Source: Purpureocillium takamizusanense (lineage: Eukaryota > Ascomycota > Sordariomycetes > Hypocreales > Ophiocordycipitaceae). From it: a stretch of 64,000 nt of DNA. Positions 11,889-23,864 of the stretch are shown here, piece after piece. The DNA is taken from NCBI RefSeq assembly GCF_022605165.1, contig NC_063070.1:2294001-2358000 (forward strand), read 5' to 3'. Made by a program: the position numbers and the translations under genes. Positions within the stretch are counted from its first letter, which is position 1. Every line of letters begins with the position of its first letter. The notes below the pieces were generated by a model. That model did no database searches. It was not told where the DNA came from and was given only the letters and a program-made list of their open reading frames with translations.

Positions 11889-14611
11889 GATTGTGTTGTC
11901 GCCACGCCGCGGCGTCGACGTGGGATGAGGAAGCTGTGGTGGTGGTGGCGGCGAGGGAGACGGGCCGAGACGTTATGCGCCTGCGTCTCGTGCACACGCG
12001 ACCGTCCCAGTCGACTTCGAGGGGCAAGTCCTCCGCAATGCGCAGCTTGCTTGTTGACGATACTGCCTGTGGGGAAGTGGTTCTGCCAGCACGCGCAAGC
12101 AGAAAGCGGGAGAAAAACCGTGACGGTGACGAACGACGTGTGTCGGTCGAGAGTTTGTTGGTGGATGGGCGCGCTCCTTCTCCCCTGAGGTTGTCGACTA
12201 GAGTGCGCCGCTACGTCCCTGGAGCCAGAAGGATGCGCAGCCAGGATCTACAGGGGCAGCAACAGCAAACTTGCCGGTCAAGCAAGAGCCGTTTCAATTC
12301 GACATTCCCTGTCCACCGGGATCGCGGGGGCGCAAAGGCAGTCGGGGGAAAAGTTGCTATCGTCGACGATGACGACAGGAAGGGAGGGAAAATGTTGGTG
12401 ACGAAACGAGGACAGTATAAGGGACAGACAGAGAGAAAGAAAGACGGTGACAAAATTGGAAATAACGTTGTGAGCAGCAGCACAGTACCGTTTGCTGCAA
12501 GGGAGGATGGCAGCGGCGGCAGCTGAGGCAAGGCGACGTGGGAGGGAGGGGGTGGGCGGGGGATCCAGATGCCAGCTTGCCAGGCAGCCCTGCGTGGTTG
12601 GATCGTGGAATGGATGGGCACTGTCCCGACATGGGTGCGTGGATGGATGGATTCAGGCCTGACGCGCGGGTGAGCCTAAAACCGGTTCCAGCCCACCGCC
12701 CCAGGCAGAAGCTCCAGCTGCCTTGGGCGCCCTGGGGAATCCACGGCAAGCCACCTCACGGGTAGTACCTACCTGTAGCTGTGCTGCTGATCCGCACACC
12801 CGCCCATGTAGCGGGGCTTGGAGTGGATTCCCCAGGTTCTCAAACTGACTCTGAGCAGCACCGGGCGTCAGTTCAGGTACCCGGCACATCATGGAACTTC
12901 AATGCTGGAGTGTCCACCGCCCGCTCGAAAAGCGCCGGCCCCCTGGCGGGCGCTGGAGGCATTGATTCACCCATGCATGCCTCAAGTGAGTCCCGAGTCG
13001 CGGCAACATTGTGACTGGGCAGAGGTACAGTTCTACTACTAAGGTAGTTGACTCCTGAAGATTTCAAACCTCGTCTCAGGGGTATTCAAACGGTGCCTGA
13101 CAACGCCAGATGGCTTGGAGGACTGACGGCGAACCACTGGTGGCACCGAAGGAGCAATTGCCGCGAAAGAGTGGATCCCCCGGATACCTGATCCGAGCCC
13201 TCCAATGTTCCAATCGCTTGTTGATGACGACCGAAGCAAAGCACTGGCGATCGATGGCCTCCCGAATCATCAGCGAACCACCGCCACCACCCTGCTCCGC
13301 CATCTTTCCATCGTCACCAAACCCCCGATCCGATCCAGCGTCGCCGCCCAACGTCACAACGTCAACCCGCCGCCGCCGCCGCGCACGTGCATTCACCGCC
13401 CTTTTGACTTGTCGTCCACGCCGTGTCCTAACAGATTGCTCACTCATGGGAGGCACATAACCAGGAAGCCACACATTCAACACCGCGCATGTGAGGTACT
13501 GTACGGAGTGCCAAGGTACCCATCCAAGCTGGGCAACTGACTGCCGGTCAACAAGCAAGAGTCGGCGCATTGCCAAGCATCTCAAGGCACCCCTTTACCT
13601 GCACACGCTTCGGCTCCAAGCGACAGGCGGCTTATTCCACTCTTGTCCTTCCGGGCAGATTGGCGCTGTTGGAGCCAAAGTCCGGTTGGCGTGGCGCACG
13701 TGTATCATCAACCCCCTGTGCCTGAACTCTTCACTGCTAGCTAGCTAAAAGCATCGCTACATTCTACTATATTTTCTTTGCCCAAGCATCCCGATTTACC
13801 TACTACTCTATTTTGTACGAAGGAGCACTACGTAATCCGAGGACAGACACGCCCACTGTAGCTGCTCACACTCACACAACCGACTTTCCAAAAAAAAAAA
13901 AAAAAAAAAAAAAAGGACACACGGAGCGTGTGAGATGGGCATGGGCGACACGCTCATCAGCTCACCTCAAATACTCGTCTCGAGAGTCGGCCCCAAGTAT
14001 ACGTACCTACCGTGCAAAACCCATCGCATTATGTACATAGGTAGTTCTGTATAAATTTTCGGCTCGTTCACCTCTCCTACCGCCTCCATTGCCAATTCAT
14101 CACCCCCTCAATCCTCATGCGTTTATACAAGCATACGAAGTACATATGTACAGTATACATACGTAATGTGTCTACGTAGGTGAGGTTGGTTGGGGCCAAC
14201 TTGCTCCCAGTGGTTGCCCGCTGAGACATGTGGCTTGGCATCGATGACCGCTCGCTCACTTGTTCTCGACAGTCCTCGACAAGGACCACGCCGGCAGTTT
14301 GCCGACGCCCCGAACTGCCGCCGGAGCCGAAACACACATGACACGCGACCTAACACTTCCCCTCCAGATCGCCTCTGGATGAACCTCAGAGCTCCCGCCT
14401 ACCTCACAGGAATCTAATCTAGCTCATGTCTAGGTATTGTTGCTTGCAAAGTATGCTCCTCTATTGGTCAGGCACGGTGGTGCCCGTGTCTATCGGCTTG
14501 ACTACGTGTAAATCTAGGCCAGCCCAAGATCAAGGCCTCCCCTTTTCCATAGTCGCCCATCCGCCGGTCCCATGGTCTGCTTTCTGCCAAAAAATTGCCG
14601 CTGCCAATCCC
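11889..14611. other. Long gene-poor intergenic region
   Basis: The 2.7 kb upstream of the nucleotide-sugar transporter, ending at the 3' end of the GT15 gene, shows no frame with recognisable protein content. It contains GGTAGTACCTACC-like motifs (about 12762-12776, 13032-13046, 14000-14050, 14170-14185), a 25-A run and CATAC/GTATAC-rich sequence near 14130-14170. An unannotated non-coding RNA or small gene cannot be excluded. Confidence 0.45.
13890..13914. repeat. Poly(A) run of 25
   Basis: There are twenty-five consecutive A residues. No retroelement body or target-site duplication is evident upstream, so this is most simply a homopolymer tract. Confidence 0.95.
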
Positions 14612-16090
14612 TTAATTCCACTGCCCAAGGACAAAGTTGCGCTCGTCAATGACCGTGTTGCCTGATCGGAGACCCGGCATGCCGCCTTGCCGGACAAAGT
14701 CCTGCACCACGAGTTCCCAAAAAGCAAACAAGTCAGCCATAGTCTTGCCTGGGCCCTTGGCTCTGCGCTGCTGCACCCGGCTGGCGACGTGCGCGGCACC
14801 GGCGCCGGAGCCGCCCCCTAGAGAAAAGAAGTCAATGTCGATGTCCGGCTCGGGCGTCGAATCTGGAGGACTCGGGCATCGTCGCTCTCTCTTGCGCAAG
14901 CGCAGCACGCTCTTTTGGGGCAAAAATATCGTAGCGCTGATGGTCGGCGTCGACGTTTCATGTGGTCCGCCGGGATACAAGCCGTCAGCCTTGTCCAGAT
15001 GGTCGAGCAGAACCTGGTGGCCGTGACTACGCAAAAAGGCCAGAGATCCAATTTCAAAAGCTGGCGTGAGTCTACCCTTGTACAGACCAGAAAGCCACGA
15101 CGCCATCGCCTGGAAGGGACAGCCCGTCTCGGCTACGGCTCTGCTGTCTAGACGCCCATGATTCGACGTAGACATGCTAGTGATGCCTTCAACACTGTCA
15201 GGCGTTGCTTCCATTTCGGTCTCCCACAGATGTCCGTTCACCTGCTCGAAACATCCCAACTCATCACTGTCTGCACGAGCATGCTGGTGGCACGCAGCAC
15301 CCAAAAGCCAACAGACGTCGACCTCAGTATGGGAATAGCTCGGTGCGTCATCGGCGAACTCGTGGACATGTGGTGAAGTGCTATGGGCGTGGGTGTTGTC
15401 AGGTCCAGCCTGGCTGGAGCCGTAAGCGATGCCATGGTCTCTCATGAGGCGAAAAATGTCAAACGGAAGGTCGTGCACAAACTGAGCCTGTATGCAGTAA
15501 GCCTCCAGACTTGCAATGGGGTCAGAGTCAGATGCACCGAGGACAAAGCTTACTCCTGGCTCAATTTTCCAGAACCAGTCGTAGTCCCTAAGGCGCCTCT
15601 CGTTGGCAAAGTGCCCCGCCTTCCAACGGCGAAGTCGACCAGGGAGGGGCGCGTCTCGCCCGTCGTCGCCACCTGTGACAGCTGGTCCGTGATCCTATCC
15701 AGCGGACTGAGCTTCAGCCAAGGCGTCAGGGACACGTCCCGGGGTTTTTAAGTCGCCGTCCTGGACGACCTCGTACATGCAAGCAGCGCCGGTGGCATTT
15801 GATGTCCGTCGGCGAAACTCATCGCTCAGGGGAGCAGTGCTGAAGAAGACCCATCCATATTGGTAGCGCTTGTTGAAGTTGTCTTCAAGATGGTGAATCG
15901 AGGACAGCACGGGATCAAGGTCGTATTCCTGCGCCAATGCAACAAAGACGGCGCGTGGAGCATTCTCAGTGTAAAGACATTCGCAGGCCACCGTGTTGGC
16001 GAACAGCAGCAGCTGGATCCAGAAACAAAACCAGACCGAGCGTGGGAGCCGAAAATTGACAGAAGGTCGGCCAAGTGCTCCGGGTGTCAT
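14612..16090 (-). CDS. Divergent GT15 (KTR/KRE2-type) alpha-1,2-mannosyltransferase
   Basis: This is a Golgi type II membrane protein expected to add mannose from GDP-mannose to glycans. The start at 16090 is chosen because it gives a short basic tail followed by a signal anchor (FCFWIQLLLFANTVAC). The stem leads into APRAVFVALAQEYDLD, LSSIHHLEDNFNKRYQYGWVFF, RLRDYDWFWKIEPGVSF, FDIFRLMRDHGIAYG and FEIGSLAFLR, all recognisable KTR blocks. An in-frame TAG at 15695-15697 interrupts the gene. A 63-nt intron (15673-15735, GTGTCC..CACAG) removes it in frame and gives 471 aa, though the donor is weak. The usual RWGDAPVH block near the catalytic end is replaced by a different sequence, so activity and substrate are uncertain. 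Confidence 0.78.
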
Positions 16091-17038
16091 GCTGCCGCCT
16101 GGCCAGAGAAGTGAGGGCGTCAGTGGGCTTGGAGCTGGAGGTGCAAACGCGAAAGGAGCGGCGCCGGAGATGCTCAGGCAAAGTTCTATGAAGAGGAAGA
16201 AAAGGTGACGGTTCAAGTTGCCGATGTCAAATCAACAAGAAATTTAGAGAAGTGAATGGTGTGGCGGCAGGGCAGGAAAAGAGAGGTCCAACGAGCCGTT
16301 CTCACTGATGTCGTGGGCAGTCAATGAGCAAGAAGGTATGGAATCAAGGGGCTGTATATAGAGAAGAATAGAATGGGAAAGGGACGAGCGGATGAAAGAG
16401 GAGAATTCTGCCACACGCAAAGGGGGGAGGAAGATGGAGGTGGGCAGAGAGGCACGTGCTAGAACCGCGTAGGAGGAAGGAGCGCTGCCAATGCTGGAGA
16501 TCATTCGGGTCAACAGCCCTACCGAAGATGGGGGCACGCGTGCGTGAACGGTGCTCAACAATACACTTCATCAGCACCGCGAGCAGGTGCCCCATGCCGG
16601 GCGGGACAGCCTACTAGGTAGGAACCGGGCGACCATTGCCGAGAGTCTGCTCAGGGCTCTGCCTGGCGGAGCAACACCAGACGACATCCGTTCAGCTCGA
16701 CCTCACTGCTGGCCCGCCACGTCCCAGCAGCACAGAAGACATGGCTCTCCATGGCTCTCGGCCTTTGCTGCAAGGCATAAACCTCAATAAGTATGTAACA
16801 AACAGTGCCAGTACGTCGCCTAAAACTTCGCAGTCCCGTTTCCCAAGGTCTCCCGCCGTCCAGAAACGCCGTCGCCGCTGCGCCAGAGCCTCAATTGACC
16901 TCCCAAACGCCATACGACCGCCTTCAGGCGCAGTCCCGAGCCCCTTTCCCCGTCTACAAGATACAGTACATTCATAGCTTCCTTGTCGGAGCCCAGCTTT
17001 GTAGCGGGCTGACCGTGGAGCTGGATTGAAGCGCGTCA
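16091..17038. other. Intergenic: GT15 promoter and HIR1 3' flank
   Basis: This 948-base gap lies upstream of the GT15 gene and downstream of HIR1. A TATATA-containing stretch occurs near 16353-16362, in the orientation that could serve the GT15 gene, and an ACTAGGTAGG motif lies near 16615-16624. Nothing coding is supported. Confidence 0.45.
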
Positions 17039-20000
17039 TCACGCTTCCACGTCCATGGAGTCGACATCGACGGTGCCGTCCTCGAGGTCAAGGTCCAAGA
17101 CCCTCGCGTACTGCGAAGTCAATCGCTGCAATTCTCGGAATTTGCCTAGAACTCGGAGTCAGCAAAGCGAAGTGTTAGGGGAGCGGTGAGCGTCATACCA
17201 AGGATCAGAACCACACCCTTAAGCAACTCTTTGCGGTCCCAGCCGCATATTTCGCCGCCCTTGCTGTACCAGCCTCGCCCTAGTTCCTTGTCATCTGTCT
17301 TATCGCGGAGGATGCCTCCCATCAAGCTGTTGAGCAGCTCCTCCACCTTGGTGCGCGTGCCTTCCGCTCCGAGTCGCTTTGCGTACATGAAGAGGTATAG
17401 CCGGAACTCTTCCTTCGCCTCAAGCTGTAGGGCACCTGCGACCCGATTCTCCAGATGCGCGATGCTGATTGTGCTCTCAAGCTCCTCGGCTTCCTTCCGC
17501 TGGATGACGGTCTTGATGATGCGCTGCAGGGCGTACGCCCGGCCCTTGAGCAGAAACTCATTGGTCGTATGCCGCTCCAAGAATGGAATGATGCCGGACG
17601 ACACAGTTGCACCGTCTGCCCTTTTGAGCTTGCCCTCCGCAGGCCCGACCGCAGTCGACTGGAGTGCCGAAATGGACGAGTCGTTGGAGTTCCAGTACTG
17701 CGAGCCTACGGCCCACCAGGCTTCACTCAAACGCTGCCAGGTATACATTTCTCTGGCGTAGTAGAAACCATCGCCGTTGCTCAGCGTAACGACAATATGA
17801 CCTGTCGAGTTGAGGTGAGCCGAAGTCACGCCAGGGCCTTGCGTAGCGCTGTGTTGGTTTAGAGACGTCGATGCGATGTCGAGGATAGGGCCGAGAGACA
17901 CTGGTGGACTAGGCGCCGACTGTGTCTTGAGATCCCAAACGTGTGCCAGGCCGACGGCGGTAATGCAGAGCAACCAGTGGTTGCGGCATTCAAAGATCAC
18001 AGGCTGCGACTCGAGTATTATGGGATTGAGCAGTCGTCGTCCAGCAGGACTCCAGACGTGTATCGATCCATCCTCGCAAGCCACGGCCCAGAAGTTCTTG
18101 TTGGCCGTGACCAGGATAATGGCCCTCGGCAGCCACTCCTGCCACACCAACGCACCCCGTTTCGTGACGAGAACGTGTGATGGGTCTCGGGGGCTGGGGT
18201 CGTTCTTCGCTTCCATGATGATGTTCTCAGGGCTCTTCGATGCATCGTCCAGAGAGGTGTCGGGTTGCAGGATGCCGCGGTCCAGAGGTCGGAGAATATG
18301 AGATCGGATCTTGGGCACAGCCAGTCGGACTTGGGCAAAGGATATAGCTGGATTGAGAACCGCCGGTCGCAAAAACTCTGGCGTCGGGACGACTCCGCTT
18401 CGGACAGACGTGAGCGTCGCAGGTTCGACGCCGTTCGGGCCATCGGTGACGATGGGCGTCGGTCCCGTCGCCGCTCGCTTTGATATCACTTCTTCCTCCT
18501 CCTCGCCGTCTACTAGGGCAACTTTCCTCTTGTTGCCAAGCAGCATAGATGTAATACCGCCCGTCGGCAGTCCATCGAACGGCTTCGTCATGTCGAGTAC
18601 TGTTTGCGGCGCGTCGTTTTGTGTCGCCTTGTGAGTCGTTGAGCCTACCAGCTGCGTTTGTGGTAATGATGACTCGCCCGTTCCCGAGGAAGAGACAAGC
18701 AGCGGGGCAACCCTCTTCTTGCCATCCTTGCCAACCGTCACCCTCGATTTGAGCTCCTTCACGCGCTCTGCGGTCTTATCCGCGCCTTCCTCTGCCGGCT
18801 TTTGCGCGTCGCCGTCGCCGTTGGCAGCCGGTGCGGGCTTGGCTGAGGGTGTGCCCGACTTGGTACCATTCGTCGCCGGAGTCGATTCCTTGGTGTCGGA
18901 TTGAAAGTCTCCCATCAACGCGCCCATCCTCGACTCGACGGCTCTTGACTCTCCGGCCTTGCTATGCGACTCGAGCATGAGACCATCCACATCCTCGGCA
19001 ATTCCCATGCCTTTCCTCGATGCGCCATACTTTTGCAGTGCCTTCACGTTTTCCTCTGTCTGAGCTACCCAGCCGAGCTCGCCCTCGTCAAATTTGACGG
19101 CCACGATCCCCCCATCGAGGCTGCAGGCGTACAAGGACTGACCATCGGGTGTCCATGCAATATCGACTATCGACTTCCCCGTCAGGTCCTGCAGGATGAC
19201 CACGGGACGAGACGTGTTGGTGTTCCATATACTGAGCGTCTTGTCCTGGCCGGCAGACGCGATGACCGTAACAAGCTGGCCGCCGTGGCCATTGGCTACG
19301 CCGTTCTGCTCCGGCTTGACTGTATGGAACAGACGAGGGGAGAACATGCAGACCTCGGTGGGAGCCTCATGTCCGATCAGATTGATCTCGCTGTCCCAGC
19401 GCGTGCGCTCGATAATTGCGACCGAGCTGACAGGCCCGTTGACCGCATTCGCAGCAGCGATGTGATTCCCGTCGGGCGACCAAGAGCATCGTCGAAAGTA
19501 TGTGGTAAGAGGAGAGCTCTTGAACGGCGAGCTGATGGTGGCCTCGAGGACGAAGTTGTTAACCATGTCGTGTTGCGTCGCATTGGGAGCGGGCGGGGTG
19601 AATCGAAAGATCTTGATGGTGCGGTCGTCGCTTGCTGTCGCAAAGAACTTGTTGGCCGGGTCAAAGGTGATGCCCTTGACGTGGCTCTGGTGCGCGGGTA
19701 TCGACTTGAGCTTCTCGAAGGTGTGTCCGGACCAGACGACTACCTTGGAGTCGAGGCCGACGGAGATGAGAAGCGACGAGTCGGGAGACCAGGCGAGGTC
19801 TTGAACATCATTCTCGTGGCCAATCAGGCGCTTGTACGTCTTCCAGTTCTCGACGGGGGGCGGCTCGTTTGTGCCAAAGGCGGCGGTGGTGGCAGGCGCC
19901 GACTTGTCGAGATGGTAGACGCAGATGAGTTTGTCGTCGGCGCCGCTGGCGAGGTAGCGGCCATTGGGAGAGAAGCGCACGGAGTGGATGGTGCCGAGGT

Positions 20001-20205
20001 GATGGCTCATGTGGCAGAGCTGACGGGGCTTGGTGTAGGATGCATCGTTGGCGTTGTAGATGGACTCGGTGGACCAGATGCGCACATGGCCGTCGCCGCC
20101 GGCTGTGGCCAGGCGCTTGCCATCCGGGGAGACGTGGCAGCTGTACACCTCAAAGTCCTTTTGCTCGCCGCTGTGGCTCAGCCACGATGGCTTGATTATA
20201 TGCAT
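17039..20205 (-). CDS. HIR1: HIR1/HIRA histone chaperone subunit
   Basis: This is a WD40 subunit of the HIR complex, which deposits H3-H4 outside S phase and represses histone genes. Exons are 17199-20205 and 17039-17145 (1037 aa). The upstream open frame begins at a non-ATG codon; the start at 20205 matches the invariant family N-terminus MHIIKPSWLSH. WD repeats fill residues 10-400 (for example CHVSPDGKRLATAGGDGHVRIW). A Ser/Thr-rich linker follows, then the B-domain at about 487-506 (RVTVGKDGKKRVAPLLVSSS), which contacts Asf1. The Hira domain occupies roughly 650-1000. The second exon encodes the acidic tail ending in DVDSMDVEA. Neighbouring genes are unrelated. Confidence 0.95.
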
Positions 20206-21741
20206 CTCGGGGGCGGCGGCGGCAGCAGCGATTCGAGCCAGTGCTTCATGGGGCGGTGGCCGTGTCGATGGCTGCTGATGAAGCCGGTGATGATGGTGGG
20301 AGCTGCTGGGTGCCGTCAATTTTGGGTGGGCCAGACGAGACGCGATAGTCCGTGGCGCGCGCGCCGCGTGCAGCTGCTACTGCTTCTGCTCCTGCTCTAC
20401 TTCCAATGTTCCCCTGCTGCGGCGGCGCGGCGGCGGTTTTAATGACCACCGACAAAGCAGGTACCTGCCAAGCCTGCCTCCCCTGTCTGGAGGCAAGGTA
20501 CCTTACCTGGGCAGGTAGCGGGGCCTGCCACGCCAGACCAGACCGTCTGGCGTGCCCCAGGCTTCCCTCCACTCTATTCCCTGGGGTGGGCTGACTGGTG
20601 GTCCCGCCGGTGCAGCAGCTGCCACTGCCGTTGCCGTTGCTGCCAGGGGGACGGACGCCCGCCCACCTTCCACCGTCACAGCACGACGTCAGGTCAACAA
20701 CTCGCGCCCGGGCCTGGTTGGCCTGTTGAGGGCCGCAGCTGCGCTGTCACCTGAAATTATTCAAGGGAATGAGACCCCCAACCCAAGCAGGGAGGGGCTC
20801 GCCAACAACGAACAAAGAGGACCGGGTGGCCAATGCCCAATGCCAGTTCCAATGCCAACAGCAGGCGTGAGGGCATTTCAACATCCTAGCCCGATTGCAT
20901 TGATTGCCCGTCACGGCGCCCTTGCAGCTCGTATGCCGGCAGACCAGGTCACCAGATGCTCAGGTCATGGGCGGAGAAGAAGCTCTATCCATCTTCGACA
21001 CCAACGTGGCATCCTGCATCATGATCACATCGCCTCAAAGACCCCCGTTCGATTAGGGACCACCTGCTCGCACGCTTGTTTAGATAGCTCAAGTCAAAAG
21101 ACTCGCCCATCCTGGTCTCCATCCTTTGCCCCTCGCACAGATGTTGCGCTGCGCGATTGCCATCGGACAGACGCAAAACTGCGAGTGTGATACAGAGACA
21201 CATCTTCTATCCGACTCGACCCATAACAAAGCAGTTGCCAGAGCGTTGGTACCACGCGTATTGTACGTGTGGTCATCGTCTTGTGGTACTTGTATCATGA
21301 TAGCCTTCAGATCTTTATGGATGGGATGCTCTGGAGGTTGGTTGCGTCACTTCCAAGGCTCTCGGACGGCTTGTTCGCGGTTTCACTCGTTCATCACTTT
21401 ACACCCACGCCCAGCGCACTATCTAGAGTGCCTCTATGGTCCTTTTTCACCGAATTTTGCCATGTCGAGTGCCACTTGAAGCTCAAGCAGTCCAAAGTCG
21501 CACCTCACAAAGACCAGACGCACAGCGGTGGTGAATCACCCGTCGTTTTGCTTCGCAGTTTGCCCACCGCCGGTAAGACACAAGATGATATGAGCTCGCT
21601 TGCTGACCTTCCTTTATTCATCGTTCCAAACGGCTGCGTCACTGCCATGGCAAGCACGTTTCTATAAAGAAATTGCGGTTGCATTCGGTTTCTCTTCCCA
21701 ATTACCAGGTTGCTCGCGCTTCACAGCTATATTGCACCGAA
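20206..21741. other. Intergenic region with palindromic motifs
   Basis: This 1.5 kb region lies between HIR1 (-) and the amidoligase (+). It contains GCAGGTACCTGCC at about 20457-20469, and AAGGTACCTTACCTGGGCAG around 20494-20515. Frames here lack coding features. Confidence 0.5.
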
Positions 21742-23055
21742 ATGAGGCATCACACATCCTCTGATTCCAATACACTATTTCTTAGCTCGCTCTACAACCC
21801 CGTCATGTCGCGCTGTCGTATCGGCATCGAGCTTGAATTCATGGTGGCCTTCCACGACCATGAATCAGGCGCCAAGCGAGTGAAACCCAAGGATGATCGT
21901 TGGCCAGATAGCTCCAACGCCTTTGTCGGCACAAATGACATATATGGCAACAAGGCCTGCCAAAAGGCCATTTCCGCCGTCCTTGCCGGCATCGGCCTGC
22001 CCACTGCCCGCATGGGTGACACGGACGCCATGCCTGACGACCCCGACCACGCCGACCGCCCCGACCGAGTCGTGCCTGTCCGCGGCAAGAGGGAATTGCG
22101 TATCTGGAATCCAGTCTCAGCTAGTGGCAGCGTCAAGGAAGAGCAGTTCAACTATTGGTTCGTAACTCATGAAGCAAGTATCGTAAGCGTCGTCAATGAA
22201 CGCAGCATCACTGTCCCAGCCGGCTATCGATGGTATTCTACAGAAATCACAAGCCCAATTCTCTCTGACCAGCAAGAGCTCGACGGTGGTCTGCCCACGC
22301 TCAGAAAGGCGCTCGCCGGCGTCCAAAACGAGGTCAAGATCTGGCTCAATTCGGAGTGCGGCCTTCACGTTCATATCAGCCCACCGGATGCGGAGCTGGA
22401 CATTGTCGTGGCCCGGCGGTTGACTGCCCTAATATTCTTATTAGAGCGCCCATTGTTGCTCCGAGTATGCCATTCCGGTCGCTCGAACGCAGCGCACGCG
22501 CGGCTCATAAGCTCAGACTCTGACATAGCCAAGAATCCCGTCCCATCAGCCGGCCTATGCGCGACCTACCTGTACGAGGTGGTTGAGCTCCGCCGAACGC
22601 TTCACGGGTCGAAAAGCCGGTGCCCTGATGAGATCCACACCTTCCAGGCTGTATGCGCAATCCTTTCGGCGCCTGATTGTAAAAGCCTTGCAGAGAGACT
22701 GCGCGTGCCAAAGGTCGGCGGTGGTGGTGGCGGCAAATGCGCACTTGCCCTATCCAAGTTTGGCACCGCCGAGTTTCGTTACCCGGAGGCAAGCTTCGAC
22801 GTGGACTACGTCTCCTCCTGGGTCAACGTAGTTAGGCGAATCTTCGCGATTGCATCGGGACCGGACGCCGAGTACGCCGCGAAGCTCTGCGAGATATACG
22901 AGCTGGCTACGCGAGACGTACGCATGGGCTGGATAAACTTTGCTAAGGCCATAGGACTCGGCGACGAGGCGAGTGTCTTCAAGAAGCGCATAAGCCGGTA
23001 TGGTGCCGATCTGAAGGACTTGGACCAGCCCACCGTCCTTCCGCGGGCAAACTAA
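21742..23055 (+). CDS. Putative amidoligase (Amidoligase_2 family)
   Basis: This is an ATP-grasp-like enzyme of the COOH-NH2 ligase superfamily, predicted to form amide bonds on a peptide or small amine; the substrate is unknown. Diagnostic blocks are GIELEFMV close to the N-terminus (metal/ATP glutamates), NSECGLHVHIS near residue 205, and KFGTAEFRYPEAS near residue 345. A glycine-rich loop (VGGGGGGKC) precedes the last block. There are no introns, and the protein is 437 aa from the ATG at 21742. A second ATG at 21805, two residues before the first conserved strand, is an equally good start (416 aa). Such genes are patchily distributed in filamentous ascomycetes, but here the gene sits between two conserved nuclear genes. 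Confidence 0.82.
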   Translation: MRHHTSSDSNTLFLSSLYNPVMSRCRIGIELEFMVAFHDHESGAKRVKPKDDRWPDSSNAFVGTNDIYGNKACQKAISAVLAGIGLPTARMGDTDAMPDDPDHADRPDRVVPVRGKRELRIWNPVSASGSVKEEQFNYWFVTHEASIVSVVNERSITVPAGYRWYSTEITSPILSDQQELDGGLPTLRKALAGVQNEVKIWLNSECGLHVHISPPDAELDIVVARRLTALIFLLERPLLLRVCHSGRSNAAHARLISSDSDIAKNPVPSAGLCATYLYEVVELRRTLHGSKSRCPDEIHTFQAVCAILSAPDCKSLAERLRVPKVGGGGGGKCALALSKFGTAEFRYPEASFDVDYVSSWVNVVRRIFAIASGPDAEYAAKLCEIYELATRDVRMGWINFAKAIGLGDEASVFKKRISRYGADLKDLDQPTVLPRAN

Positions 23056-23864
23056 GTTGCGGGGGAGAGCTGCCGTGTCCTCCCACGATGTGGCTGGTAC
23101 CTTTGTGGTATGCGATACTCAGTCGATCGAGACTGTCACGAGTCCAAGACCACAACTTCATATGTGTGTTAGGTTAATCAAGGCTGGCAGGGGCAGTCCT
23201 GCCATAGCTGGCCTAACTGGTAGAGAAGTGGCATGTGACTAGAAAACAACGATAGCCAAATATATACGGTAAAACAAAGTTCGCAACCTGACAGATACGC
23301 CGGTGTTGGGCTTGTCCTGGGGGAAACCTGTTAATGCCAATTTATCAAGCTACAGTGCCGGGTAGGTGACTTTTCTATTTTCCCGTTATAGCCCTCATCG
23401 AAGTGGGTCGTTCGCTATTGTTAGCATGCCAATCACGGCGTGCGCTTTGCCACCGGCCGCCCCATTAATCATCGTCATTACCTGGGCTTCTAAGGCAGTC
23501 ACTTCCACCTTGAAAGTCACGGCAAAGAATTATCGAACAACTTCCACCTTCATTTTCTTGCCACCCACCCACTTGCATCACGAAACGAGGCCTACGAGAT
23601 CTTTCACGCGTCACCGATAAATCCGTCTCTCGTCGCAAGCCGCGTACTCCTCTGTCGCTGGAGCCCTCGCCGCTGGGGGCTGCCTGCGCATGGTGAGCAG
23701 TGTGTGATTGTTCGTCGCCATATAGAATCACACTTGACGACATCGCGGGCAAAATGCAACAAGGCGCGAAGGCGTGATCTCTTGAGACAGGCATCGACCG
23801 GAAGGGCACACCTCGCCTCGAAAGGTTTCCCTCGGTGCCCTCTGTGACCCAAAAGCTGCGCAGC
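23056..23864. other. Intergenic, promoter of RAD26
   Basis: This 809-base gap lies between two co-oriented genes. An AT-rich patch (ATATATACGG near 23260) is present, but there is no conserved motif that I can tie to regulation. Confidence 0.45.

Noticed and set aside
12211..12749. Minus-strand frames of 130-136 codons upstream of the nucleotide-sugar transporter
   Set aside because: Pro/Ser/Cys-rich translations of pyrimidine-rich DNA, no splice-supported extension, no family resemblance.
13890..13914. Poly(A) run as the tail of a retroposed gene or LINE
   Set aside because: No reverse transcriptase frame or processed-gene body upstream, and no flanking target-site duplication seen.
19505..20319. 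N-terminal extension of HIR1 up to 20319
   Set aside because: It begins with TTG and adds His/Gln/Pro-rich residues; the family-invariant start MHIIKPSW is at 20205.
18964..20442. Open frame of 492 codons on the + strand
   Set aside because: Exactly antisense to the WD40 part of HIR1; long antisense frames are expected in GC-rich coding DNA and the translation has no family features.
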